Below, piece after piece: positions 7,839 to 15,388 of a DNA stretch of 64,000 nucleotides; the first letter of the stretch is position 1, and every line of letters begins with the position of its first letter. A model generated the notes under the pieces. The model did no database searches. It was not told the DNA's origin and saw only the letters and a list, made by a program, of their open reading frames with translations. The position numbers and the translations under genes were made by a program. The DNA comes from Vicinamibacterales bacterium. GTDB lineage: Bacteria; Acidobacteriota; Vicinamibacteria; Vicinamibacterales; UBA2999. The stretch spans positions 124,001-188,000 of the forward strand of contig JBAZYO010000003.1 of the NCBI GenBank assembly GCA_041659285.1, written 5' to 3'.

Positions 7839-8791
7839 TGGCCGCCGCGATCGAGATCGAGGGGCTGACCAAGGATTTTCCCGTCGGTTTTTGGCGCCCC
7901 CGTCCCTACCGCGCGCTCGACGGCCTCACGCTGAACGTTGAGGCCGGCGAAGTCTTCGGGTTTCTCGGCCCCAACGGCGCCGGCAAGAGCACCGCGCTGA
8001 AGCTGCTGATGGGGTTGCTGTTTCCGACGTCCGGCGCCGCCCGCATCCTGGGCCGGCCGTTGAGCGACACCGCGGTGCGGCAGCGCATCGGCTTTCTCGC
8101 CGAGAACCCGTACTTCTACGACTACCTGACCGCCGAAGAGCTGTTGTCGTACTTCGCGCGCCTGTTCGGGTACCGCGGCCCTGACGTCGTCGCCCGGGTC
8201 GGGCGCGTGCTCGATGAGGTGGGCATCGGCGCGGAGCGGCGAATGCGGCTCCGCCGGTTCTCGAAGGGCATGATTCAGCGCGTCGGCCTGGCCCAGGCCC
8301 TGCTCAACGATCCGGAAATCGTGTTCCTGGACGAGCCGATGTCGGGCCTCGATCCACTCGGCCGGCGGCACGTGCGCGACATCATCCTGCGGTTGCGGGC
8401 GCGAGGGTGCACGGTGTTCTTCAGCTCGCACATCCTGTCCGACGCCGAAGCGTTGTGCAGCCGCGTCGGCGTGCTGGTCCAGGGCCGCCTGGCCGCCTCC
8501 GGCGCGCTGTCGGAGATTCTCGCGTTCGAGCTGAAAGGCTGGGAGTTGGTGCTGTCAGGCGTCGGCGCCGACCTGCGGCCGGAGATCGAGCGCATCGGGC
8601 GGGTCACGCCGCTCAGCGACGGCCACGTCATGCTCCACCTGCCGCCCGATGCCGAGCCTGATCGCCTGCTCGGCGACTTGACCCGCCGCGGCGCCCGCAT
8701 CGTGTCGCTCAATCCGGTTCGCGAGACCCTCGAAGACTATTTCGTGCAGGTGGTGGGCGCGACCGCGCCTCGCGACACGGGGGGCGTCTGA
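7838..8791 (+). CDS. pilH: ABC transporter ATP-binding protein, PilH-like
   Basis: 317 residues, ATG overlapping the previous stop. Walker A GPNGAGKST (44-52), signature FSKGM (141-145, replacing the usual LSGGQ as is common in ABC-2 exporters), Walker B IVFLDEP (161-167), followed by the D-loop SGLDP and the switch His in FFSSH. The C-terminal extension resembles NatA/CcmA-type subunits. In Myxococcus the ABC pair pilH/pilI sits between pilA and pilD and is needed for pili; the same position here supports the symbol, although the transported substrate is unknown. Confidence 0.75.
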   Translation: MAAAIEIEGLTKDFPVGFWRPRPYRALDGLTLNVEAGEVFGFLGPNGAGKSTALKLLMGLLFPTSGAARILGRPLSDTAVRQRIGFLAENPYFYDYLTAEELLSYFARLFGYRGPDVVARVGRVLDEVGIGAERRMRLRRFSKGMIQRVGLAQALLNDPEIVFLDEPMSGLDPLGRRHVRDIILRLRARGCTVFFSSHILSDAEALCSRVGVLVQGRLAASGALSEILAFELKGWELVLSGVGADLRPEIERIGRVTPLSDGHVMLHLPPDAEPDRLLGDLTRRGARIVSLNPVRETLEDYFVQVVGATAPRDTGGV

Positions 8792-8793
8792 TC

Positions 8794-9600
8794 GTGAGGA
8801 CCATCTGGATCGTCGCTGGCGCCGTCTTCAAGGAATCGGTCCGCGACCGCGTGCCCTACACGATGGTGATCTTCGCCGTGCTGTTGATGGCCGCGTCGTA
8901 CCTGATCGCCCAACTGACCGCCGGCCAGGACCTGAAGATCATCAAGGACCTCGGCCTGGCCGCGCTCTCGATCTTCGGGTTGCTGATCGCCGTGTTCATC
9001 GGCATCAACCTGGTCTCGAAGGAAGTGGAGCGGAAGAGCGTGTACGGCCTGCTCGCCAAGCCGGTGAGCCGCGTGCAGTTCATCCTGGGGAAGTACGCCG
9101 GCCTGGTGATGACACTGGGCGTGAACATCGCGGTGATGACGGTGGCCTATTACCTCGTTCTCTACTACATGGACGTCGTCACCCCGCCTGGCGCGAAGCC
9201 GGCGTGGGACGCGCCGGCGCTCGACCCGCGACTGCTGCTCGCCGTGGCGCTGATTTTCGGCGAACTGATGCTGGTGACCGCGCTGGCGCTGTTCTTCTCG
9301 ACGTTCTCGTCGCCGCTGCTGGCCACGGTGCTGACGCTCGGCCTGTGGGTGGCCGGTCATTTCAACAGCGACCTCCGCAATTTCCAGAACGTGCTGGACG
9401 TCGCCTGGATCGTCTGGCTCACCAAGGTGCTGTATTACCTGCTGCCGAACCTCGCGCCGTTTGACATCAAGGCGGAGGTCGTCCACGGCATGCCGGTGGC
9501 GGCCTCGCACGTGGCCTACACGCTGCTCTACGCCGCGATCTACATCACCGCGCTGATCGTGTCGTCGATCGCCGTCTTCCGGCGGCGCGATTTCAAGTGA
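8794..9600 (+). CDS. pilI: ABC-2 type permease, PilI-like
   Basis: 268 residues, GTG start two bases after the ATPase stop. About six hydrophobic segments; the N-terminal part (VFKESVRDRVPYTMVIFAVL) and the motif NLVSKEVERKSVYGLLAKPV, just before the third segment, are typical of ABC-2 permeases with a cytoplasmic coupling loop. Together with the preceding ATPase it makes a complete exporter. Naming as PilI rests on gene order (between pilA and pilD) and family type rather than on a diagnostic motif. Confidence 0.72.
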   Translation: MRTIWIVAGAVFKESVRDRVPYTMVIFAVLLMAASYLIAQLTAGQDLKIIKDLGLAALSIFGLLIAVFIGINLVSKEVERKSVYGLLAKPVSRVQFILGKYAGLVMTLGVNIAVMTVAYYLVLYYMDVVTPPGAKPAWDAPALDPRLLLAVALIFGELMLVTALALFFSTFSSPLLATVLTLGLWVAGHFNSDLRNFQNVLDVAWIVWLTKVLYYLLPNLAPFDIKAEVVHGMPVAASHVAYTLLYAAIYITALIVSSIAVFRRRDFK

Positions 9601-9607
9601 ACCGGCC

Positions 9608-10543
9608 ATGAACGCCACCCCGGCCCGCACCGATCCGCGCCCATCCGCCCGCCCGGCACTTGCCGTGGTCGCGGTGCTGCTCCTGCTGTCGGTGGGCGTG
9701 CAGGCGGTGCGCGATCGCGGCTGGGAGCCCTACGAGCCGATCGCGCCGGTGATGTGGCTGCGCTCCGGTCCGCTGCTCGATCGCCTCTCGCTCGGGTTCG
9801 ACGCGCTCGTTGCCGACGTCTATTGGATTCGCGCCGTGGTGTATTACGGCGGCAAGCGCCTGACGGAGGGCCGCCAGCGCAACTTCGAGCAGTTGTATCC
9901 GCTACTCGACCTGGTGACCACGGTCGATCCGCACTTCCGCGTCGCCTACCGGTTCGGCGCCATCTTCCTCACCGAGGCCTACCCGAACGGGCCGGGGCGG
10001 CCCGACCAGGCGGTGTCGCTGCTGAAGCGCGGCATCCTCCGCGACAACGGACGCTGGGAATACTTCGAGGACATCGGGTTCATCTATTACTGGTGGCTGC
10101 GCGACTACCAGGCGGCGGCCGAATGGTTCGCGAAGGGTGCGGAACAGCCGGGCGCCCCCGAGTGGCTCAAGCCGCTGGCCGCGACGACGCTCGCGCAGGG
10201 CGGCGACCGCATCTCGTCCCGGTTCCTGTGGCGGCAGATCCTCGAGACCGCGGACGTGGACTGGCTGAAGACCAACGCGCAGCTTCGCCTGGCGCAGCTG
10301 GACGCGATGGATCAGATCGATGAATTGAACCGGCGGTCGCGGCAATTCATCGAGTCCCAGGGCCGGCCGCCGCGCGACTGGCGCGAGTTGGCCGTCAGCG
10401 CGCGGCTGCGGAGCGTTCCGCTCGACCCCGCCGGCACGCCCTACGTGCTGGACCCGGCCACGGGCGCCATCGACCTGTCCCGGCAGTCATCCCTGTGGCC
10501 GCTGCCGGTCGGCGGTCCAGCCAAACCGTTGGCGCCACAGTAA
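9608..10543 (+). CDS. Membrane-anchored TPR-like protein of the pil cluster
   Basis: 311 residues. One N-terminal membrane segment (about 18-36) is followed by a helical region with tetratricopeptide-like character (YRFGAIFLTEAYPNGPGRPD, EYFEDIGFIYYWWLRDYQAA, AEWFAKGAEQPGAPEW). It starts 7 bases after the permease and overlaps pilD (TAATG), so it belongs to the transporter operon. It may be the local counterpart of the accessory protein PilG that accompanies pilH/pilI in Myxococcus, but order and sequence do not prove this. No catalytic motif is visible. Confidence 0.6.
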   Translation: MNATPARTDPRPSARPALAVVAVLLLLSVGVQAVRDRGWEPYEPIAPVMWLRSGPLLDRLSLGFDALVADVYWIRAVVYYGGKRLTEGRQRNFEQLYPLLDLVTTVDPHFRVAYRFGAIFLTEAYPNGPGRPDQAVSLLKRGILRDNGRWEYFEDIGFIYYWWLRDYQAAAEWFAKGAEQPGAPEWLKPLAATTLAQGGDRISSRFLWRQILETADVDWLKTNAQLRLAQLDAMDQIDELNRRSRQFIESQGRPPRDWRELAVSARLRSVPLDPAGTPYVLDPATGAIDLSRQSSLWPLPVGGPAKPLAPQ

Positions 10544-11313
10544 TGGAGGCCACCACCCAGTTGCTGATCGTCGCCGGCCTCATCGGCCTGTGTATCGGCA
10601 GCTTCCTCAACGTCGTAATCTACCGGCTGCCGCTCGGGCAGTCGCTGGTCTCACCGGGGTCTCGCTGCACGAAATGCGGTTACGAGTTGCGGTGGTACGA
10701 CAACGTCCCGGTGCTCAGTTGGGCGTCGCTCGGCGGCCGCTGCCGCCAATGCCGCGCCGCCATCTCGGCGCAATACCCGATTGTCGAAATCATCACGGCG
10801 CTGCTGTTCGTGCTGGTGGTGTGGCTGACACCGGTGGGGCCGCTGATGGTCAGCCGGCTGACCCTGGTCAGCATTCTCGTCGCGCTCTTCGGCATCGACC
10901 TCGAACACCAGATCCTGCCGAACGTGATCACGCTGCCGGGCATTGCCGTGGGCCTGCTGTTCAGTGTCATCGCGCCACCGGGCTTCACCGCCGCGCTGAT
11001 TGGCGCGGCGCTCGGCGCCGGCGTGCTCTACGGCGTGGCCGCCGCCTACTACCTGGTGCGCCGTGAAGAAGGCCTCGGCATGGGCGACGTCAAGATGCTG
11101 GCGATGGTCGGCGCCTTTCTCGGGTGGAAGGCGGTGCTGGTCACGCTGGTGCTGTCGTCGTTCTCGGGCGCGCTGATCGGAATGGCGCTGATCGCGCTGC
11201 AGAAGGGCAGCATGAAGCTGGCGCTGCCGTTCGGCACCTTCCTGGCCCTGGGCACGCTGGCCGCGATGCTCGCCGGCGATCCACTCATCACCTGGTACTC
11301 GGGCTTCTTCTGA
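10543..11313 (+). CDS. pilD: Prepilin peptidase / N-methyltransferase PilD
   Basis: 256 residues, ATG overlapping the preceding stop. Polytopic aspartic protease of the GspO/PilD family. Near the N-terminus is the zinc-binding loop with two CxxC pairs (Cys42/45, Cys67/70), typical of the bifunctional form. The two catalytic aspartates are visible: Asp119 in IDLEHQILPN and Asp182 in GMGDVK. It removes the basic leaders of PilA and the minor prepilins before F/S-x-L-x-E and methylates the new N-terminus. It ends overlapping the next kinase by one base. Confidence 0.95.
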   Translation: MEATTQLLIVAGLIGLCIGSFLNVVIYRLPLGQSLVSPGSRCTKCGYELRWYDNVPVLSWASLGGRCRQCRAAISAQYPIVEIITALLFVLVVWLTPVGPLMVSRLTLVSILVALFGIDLEHQILPNVITLPGIAVGLLFSVIAPPGFTAALIGAALGAGVLYGVAAAYYLVRREEGLGMGDVKMLAMVGAFLGWKAVLVTLVLSSFSGALIGMALIALQKGSMKLALPFGTFLALGTLAAMLAGDPLITWYSGFF

Positions 11314-12560
11314 TGCGCGATCTCACGGTCGCCGGACCGGCGCTGCTCGGCCTCGCACTCATGATCGCGTTCCTCCTGATCGTGGCCGTGGTCATGCTCG
11401 TGCGGGCGGCCAGCGGCCGCACGCGCGCGAAAAAGCCGGAACGCGGCGACAGCGCCATGCTGTCGATGGCGCTGCAGGAGGCCGTCGCCAAGCTGAAGGC
11501 GCAGGAGCGCCAGATGGCGGCGCGGGCCGAGGCGTCGGAACGGCTCGCCAGCCAGATCGTGGCCGGCCTCACCTCCGGCTTGGTGGTGGTCGATCGTGAC
11601 GGCGTGGTGCAGACCGTGAATCCGGCGGCGCACCGCATCCTCCATCTCGATGCCGCGGTGACCAGCGGGCCGGTCGGGGAGATCCTGAAAAGCGTGCCGG
11701 CGCTGGCGGACGTGATCGGCGAAGCGCTGCGGACGACGTCGCCCATCCTGCGCCGCTCCGTCACGCTGGAGGGCGGCGCCAGGCCGTCGCACCTGGGCGT
11801 GACGGTGTCGCCGATTACCGGCGCCGATGGCGCGATGCAGGCCGTGGTGTGCCTCTTCACCGATCTCACCTCCGTCGTCGAACTCGAGGAGCGCCTGCGA
11901 TTCAAGGAAGCCCTGGCTCGGCTGGGTGAGCTGACCGCCGGCCTCGCGCACGAGTTCCGCAACGGCCTTGCCACCATTCACGGTTACGGTCGCCTGCTCG
12001 ATCCGGAAGCGCTGCCACAACCGGCACGAACGTACGTGGAAGGCATCCGCGCCGAGACCATCGCCCTCGGCGAGGTGGTCACGAACTTCCTCCGCTTTGC
12101 CAGGCCCGAGCAGTTCGCCATGGCGCCTGTTGACCTTCGCGCCATCCTCTCGCGCGCGATTGAGGATCTCCCGGGCGCCGCGGCCGTGACCACGATCGAG
12201 GGCAACTTCGCGACGGTGAACGGGGACGATGTGCTGTTGCGGCAGGCGTTCAGCAACCTGCTCCGTAACAGCCTGGAAGCGTGCGCGGAGGCCGGCGTGG
12301 CGCCGGCCATCACCGTGCGTGGCGAGGTGACGGGCGGCGACGTCTACGTGACCGTGGACGACAACGGCCCCGGGCTATCGCCGGCCGCGCTCAGCCGGCT
12401 CTTTCAGCCGTTCGCGACGACGAAGGCGGCCGGCACCGGGCTGGGGCTGGCGATTGTGCAGAAGGTGATCGTGTCGCACAACGGGGTGGTCGTGGCCGGC
12501 AGCAATCCTGATGGTGGGGCGCGCTTTCGCGTGCGCTTACCGGTTCATGTCGAGGTGTAG
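11313..12560 (+). CDS. Second pil-cluster sensor histidine kinase (PilS2-like)
   Basis: 415 residues. A single N-terminal membrane segment (about 8-31), a coiled stretch, a PAS domain (about 80-190), then the H-box AGLAHEFRNGL with His213, the N-box (SNLLRNSLEA), G1 (DDNGPGLSP) and G2 (AAGTGLGLAI). It resembles NtrB-type kinases and differs in its membrane part from the PilS at 858. Its place directly after pilD matches pilS2 of Myxococcus. The likely partner is the NtrC-type regulator at 17683, now separated from it by an accessory insert and the minor-pilin genes. Confidence 0.82.
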   Translation: MRDLTVAGPALLGLALMIAFLLIVAVVMLVRAASGRTRAKKPERGDSAMLSMALQEAVAKLKAQERQMAARAEASERLASQIVAGLTSGLVVVDRDGVVQTVNPAAHRILHLDAAVTSGPVGEILKSVPALADVIGEALRTTSPILRRSVTLEGGARPSHLGVTVSPITGADGAMQAVVCLFTDLTSVVELEERLRFKEALARLGELTAGLAHEFRNGLATIHGYGRLLDPEALPQPARTYVEGIRAETIALGEVVTNFLRFARPEQFAMAPVDLRAILSRAIEDLPGAAAVTTIEGNFATVNGDDVLLRQAFSNLLRNSLEACAEAGVAPAITVRGEVTGGDVYVTVDDNGPGLSPAALSRLFQPFATTKAAGTGLGLAIVQKVIVSHNGVVVAGSNPDGGARFRVRLPVHVEV

Positions 12561-12568
12561 GTGGCCGA

Positions 12569-12629
12569 ACAGAAGATCAGGAGTTCAAGCGCTCACGTTC
12601 GAAGGTCTCCTGGTCTCCTGATCTTCTGT
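12569..12629 (+). terminator. Long inverted repeat after the second kinase gene, probable terminator
   Basis: ACAGAAGATCAGGAG (12569-12583) and its exact complement CTCCTGATCTTCTGT (12615-12629) form a 15-bp stem 8 bases after the kinase stop. There is no U-run. The same 15-mer abuts the asnS stop at 54826-54840, so this is a repeated 3'-end element. Confidence 0.55.
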
Positions 12630-12763
12630 ACGGGTGGGGCGCTTCCACGCGCATCTCGCACGTGATGATCGGCCGCATGCTCGCCAGTGACTACGACGCG
12701 TTGAGCCGCCTCACGCAGCGCAGGTATCCGGACGATTCACAAAGGAGACGAGATGGGCGGTAA
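12629..12763 (+). pseudogene. Possible 3' remnant of a protein gene
   Basis: One frame reads YGWGASTRISHVMIGRMLA then SDYDALSRLTQRRYPDD and stops at 12761. Composition and codon use look like a real C-terminus, yet there is no start codon with a full domain in front: the frame is preceded directly by the inverted repeat. I do not recognise the family. It could be chance. Confidence 0.28.
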
Positions 12764-13244
12764 TCTGAAGTGCGTTCTGATCCTTGCGCTAGCCCTCGAA
12801 TGCACGAACTGCTCGAGTCCACCTTCCGAGACGGCATCCGCGAGGTCCGTTGAACCATGGCGCCTCGAGGTTGCTGCGTCCGATGCTGCGACTGGGCGAT
12901 TGTGGGTAGGACTGGTTAACAATTCGGATAGCGCAAAGCTGATTTGCTTGCGAAGCCACCTCATCACGATCCCAGGCTTGACAGGAAGCTCATCAACCGG
13001 CCGTGGTGCGTCTCCGCATGGATGCACTGTGGAGGAATCATTCGCGATCGTCCGTGCTCGGGAAGGGCACTACGTAACAATAGATCGAGAAGGGCCAATC
13101 AGGGCCGAGGCCAAGTTTCGAGTGGAAGTGAGTTTTATTGAGCGCGAACTTGAGACTGCACTTGGGGCCGGGATAGAGCGCGACCTGGTTTGGGAGGGGC
13201 GGGAAAGCGACGCTGTCGCGGCGGCGCGCCAGTTGCGGCCGTGA
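12753..13244 (+). CDS. Hypothetical secreted protein
   Basis: 163 residues. AAAGGAG lies just before the ATG. The hydrophobic start (CVLILALALECTNCSS) looks like a secretion signal. Cys17 and Cys20 sit where a lipoprotein cysteine could be, but neither has a standard lipobox. The rest is a mixed alpha/beta region without a recognised domain. It is the first gene of a block that interrupts the pil cluster, and its base composition is visibly less GC-rich than the flanks, suggesting acquisition by transfer. Confidence 0.6.
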   Translation: MGGNLKCVLILALALECTNCSSPPSETASARSVEPWRLEVAASDAATGRLWVGLVNNSDSAKLICLRSHLITIPGLTGSSSTGRGASPHGCTVEESFAIVRAREGHYVTIDREGPIRAEAKFRVEVSFIERELETALGAGIERDLVWEGRESDAVAAARQLRP

Positions 13245-13380
13245 GGGACTAGCAGCATCAACTCAAGGGCGCGGATGTACGCCGATCGAGTGCGAGCACC
13301 CGGAGACCCGGTGACCTGCCTCCCGGGCTCCACGGCGGCCGCCTCAGGCCTGACTCGGGCACGTCATTCAACTGCGGGTG

Positions 13381-13386
13381 TAGAAT
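13381..13386 (+). promoter_or_regulatory. -10-like hexamer before the DUF433 gene
   Basis: TAGAAT followed by 7 bases and the ATG, with no Shine-Dalgarno between. This would give a leaderless toxin-antitoxin transcript. No convincing -35 box at 17 bp. Confidence 0.4.
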
Positions 13387-13393
13387 CTCCGTC

Positions 13394-13618
13394 ATGGGTT
13401 GGGAAGATCGAATCACCGTGAATCCGGCAGTGCGAAGCGGCAAGCCCTGCATCAAGGGTACGAGGATCGCCGTGTACGACGTGCTGGAGTATCTCGCTGG
13501 CGGCATGACCGAGGAGCAGATTCTCGGTGACTTTCCAGATCTGAAGCGCGAAGACATCCGCGCCTCGTTGGCCTTCGCCGCCGCTCGTGAACGACGCTTG
13601 TCGAACTCCGTGGCGTGA
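13394..13618 (+). CDS. DUF433 protein, antitoxin of a toxin-antitoxin pair
   Basis: 74 residues with the DUF433 pattern: ITVNPAVRSGKPCIKGTRIA, then VLEYLAGGMTEEQIL and DFPDLKREDIRASLAFAA. This small winged-helix-like family acts as antitoxin (VapB45 type) to the PIN-like toxin usually encoded next door. The next gene overlaps it (GTGA), the normal order for the pair. It probably binds its own promoter region and the toxin. Identification is secure at family level; activity is inferred. Confidence 0.85.
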   Translation: MGWEDRITVNPAVRSGKPCIKGTRIAVYDVLEYLAGGMTEEQILGDFPDLKREDIRASLAFAAARERRLSNSVA

Positions 13619-13965
13619 AGATTCTCTTCGACGCGAACCTGAGTCCGGCGCTGGTGACCGGACTGCGTGCCGAGTATCCAGGCAGCACCCATGTTCGCGA
13701 GGTCAGTCTTCGGTCGGCGCCAGATGCTCACATTTGGGAGTACGCCAAGACTCACGGTTTCGCGATTGCTTCCAAAGACACCGATTTTCGAGAGCGCAGC
13801 TTCGTCGAAGGCTTTCCTCCGAAAGTCATCTGGCTCGATGTCGGCAACGCCGGCACGGCCCCGATCGAGGCCCTGCTGCGCAGCGAGCGGCAACGTGTCG
13901 AGGCTTTCGCGGCGGCCACCGATGCCTCATTACTCATTCTGTCGATCGGGGCCAGCGCGGTCTGA
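13615..13965 (+). CDS. DUF5615 PIN-like toxin (VapC45-like)
   Basis: 116 residues, GTG start overlapping the antitoxin stop. It begins MKILFDANLSPALV, the hallmark of DUF5615 PIN-like nucleases (Asp6 and Asn8 in the first acidic site), followed by SKDTDFRER (second acidic cluster) and the strand PKVIWLDVGNAG. Members are thought to be RNases neutralised by DUF433 partners. Its stop codon TGA forms the first bases of a 64-nt repeat that recurs after the next gene. Confidence 0.82.
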   Translation: MKILFDANLSPALVTGLRAEYPGSTHVREVSLRSAPDAHIWEYAKTHGFAIASKDTDFRERSFVEGFPPKVIWLDVGNAGTAPIEALLRSERQRVEAFAAATDASLLILSIGASAV

Positions 13966-14026
13966 ATCGTACCGGGTTCTTCGGTGAGCGATTCAGATGA
14001 GTCTGGTTGCCTGCCGGCCTGCGCGA
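13963..14026 (+). repeat. Direct repeat, left copy, with hairpin
   Basis: 64 nt, repeated at 14547-14607 with two substitutions and a 3-nt gap. A perfect 9-bp stem TCTGAATCG / CGATTCAGA spans 13961-13997, with an inner ACCG/CGGT pairing. The two copies flank one lipoprotein-like gene. Confidence 0.85.
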
Positions 14027-14037
14027 GAGAGCCTGAC

Positions 14038-14505
14038 ATGATAAAGCTGTTTCGAATCCTGATTCTCTGCGGATTCTCGGCCGTCACAGGCTGTGAACGA
14101 AGCGTCGAGCAGGAGGTCGGCTCCCAGGATAGCCATCTGTTCGTGCCCGAAGATGCAACCGACGTCAAGCTGGGAAACCGTGGCAGTAGTGTCGCGTTTC
14201 GTGTCAAGGAGTCGTACCCGGGGGAGCGGTTTCGGCTGGCATTGGACAACCAATATCACCCCCCCACTTGGGTCAAGCTAGATGAGTTGGTGTTGTTTCC
14301 TGGTCGCAGAAGCTCCGAGTTTACTGGTGGCTGGGCGGAGTATGTCGAAGGGGCAAATGTGGTGAGGATGTGGGCAGGAAACTGGAAGAACGAGGACGGA
14401 GCAGTGGTCACCTACGTTGTCCGATACCGTTCTAAGGACGGAGGGCCGGTAGACCCCCAGGCAGTAGCGGAAGTCGAGGGACTGTTCGCAAGGAGCCCGC
14501 GCTGA
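14038..14505 (+). CDS. Hypothetical lipoprotein flanked by direct repeats
   Basis: 155 residues. I chose the ATG at 14038 because it starts directly into a signal peptide (IKLFRILILCGFSAVTGC) ending in a lipobox-like VTGC; an upstream in-frame ATG at 13999 would add repeat-derived residues. The mature part is a short beta-rich domain without a recognised family. The gene is clearly less GC-rich than its neighbours and is bracketed by the 61-64-nt direct repeats, so it looks like a separately acquired unit. Function unknown. Confidence 0.6.
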   Translation: MIKLFRILILCGFSAVTGCERSVEQEVGSQDSHLFVPEDATDVKLGNRGSSVAFRVKESYPGERFRLALDNQYHPPTWVKLDELVLFPGRRSSEFTGGWAEYVEGANVVRMWAGNWKNEDGAVVTYVVRYRSKDGGPVDPQAVAEVEGLFARSPR

Positions 14506-14546
14506 GCGAGTCAAGCGCGGACAAGTATGGGCGACTTTATCGCTAG

Positions 14547-14607
14547 TGAATCGTACCGGGTTCGTCGGAGAGCGATTCAGATGAGTGTTGCCTGCCGGCC
14601 TGCGCGA
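14547..14607 (+). repeat. Direct repeat, right copy
   Basis: 61 nt, nearly identical to 13963-14026. The TGAATCG/CGATTCA stem is kept. It lies 41 bases after the stop of the lipoprotein-like gene. Confidence 0.85.
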
Positions 14608-14860
14608 TTGCGCCAATACCTCATTGGCGGCTCATCTCATTTGCTCGACCAGCCCGCTCGGCGTGGCTACGCCCCCTGAATCATGCGCATCTCCAGGCTG
14701 CGCCTTGGCAGCGCCTCGCCGGCCGTCCAAGCCGCCTTGTCAGAAATTGCAGCACGCCGTCGCCATTCATCGATCAAATACTGCGCGCCGCAGACTCCGT
14801 GCCAAACCGGCCCTCGTCAAATCCCGCGAGTAGTCGCTCCGCACACCCGATCCGCCGCAG

Positions 14861-14875
14861 GGCAGGCGAATTGCA
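14861..14875 (+). promoter_or_regulatory. Candidate sigma-54 promoter of the minor-pilin operon
   Basis: GGCAG-GCGAA-TTGCA: the GG (14861-14862) and GC (14873-14874) are exactly 10 bases apart and the -12 box TTGCA is perfect; the -24 box deviates from TGGCAC at its first and last bases. The predicted start, near 14886, is two bases before the ATG, giving a nearly leaderless message. Confidence 0.5.
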
Positions 14876-14887
14876 CCATCCCGGGGC

Positions 14888-15388
14888 ATGCAGAACATCC
14901 CCGACCCGTCACGCGACGGCTTCACCCTGATCGAAACCGTGGTCGCCACCGGCGTCCTCGTCACCGCCCTCGCCGGCATCGCCCAACTCTTCGCGCTGAG
15001 CGTCCGTTCCACCCGCGAGGCGGGCGTGCAGGGCACGGCGCTGGTGGCCGCACAGTCGAAACTCGAGTCCCTCCGCTCTCTGCTGTTCACGTACGGTCCG
15101 GCCGGTGAGCCGGTTACCGACGCCGCCCTCTCATCGTCGCCGAGCCAGAGCCTGGCCGAAGACACCTCTGGCTTCGTTGACTTCCTCGATCCCGAGGGCA
15201 GGGTAGTTGAGTCTGGGGACGAGACCAAGGGCACGGCCTTCACGCGGCGGTGGCGGATTCTTCCGCTCGATCACTTCGTGCCCGAAGCGCTCGTCATCGA
15301 AGTCTGCGTGTATCGATACCCCGCGGACGGGCTCGCGCCGGTGTCGGCCGACGCCTGCCTCGCCACCGTGCGTGCGAGGCAGCCATGA
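14888..15388 (+). CDS. Minor prepilin, PilV/GspI-like
   Basis: 166 residues. Leader of 11 residues ending in Gly, then FTLIETVVATGVLVTALAGI with Glu at mature position 5, a class III prepilin cleavage site. Length and the sequence just after the helix (AAQSKLESLRSL) resemble PilV/GspI minor pilins that help start pilus assembly. It overlaps the next gene (ATGA). First of three minor-pilin genes; processed by PilD encoded about 4 kb upstream. There is no Shine-Dalgarno in front of it. Confidence 0.82.
   Translation: MQNIPDPSRDGFTLIETVVATGVLVTALAGIAQLFALSVRSTREAGVQGTALVAAQSKLESLRSLLFTYGPAGEPVTDAALSSSPSQSLAEDTSGFVDFLDPEGRVVESGDETKGTAFTRRWRILPLDHFVPEALVIEVCVYRYPADGLAPVSADACLATVRARQP

Larger units (their letters stand above)
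14506..14887. other. Non-coding gap of 382 bases before the minor-pilin operon
   Basis: It contains the right copy of the direct repeat (14547-14607) and, at its right end, a sigma-54-like promoter. Between 14610 and 14850 I see no supported gene: the open frames have no start signal or family features. It may be remnant sequence from the insertion. Confidence 0.5.

Noticed and set aside
13963..14607. Integron gene cassette with attC sites
   Set aside because: The repeats fold and flank one gene, but I find no RYYYAAC / GTTRRRY core sites and no integrase in the window.
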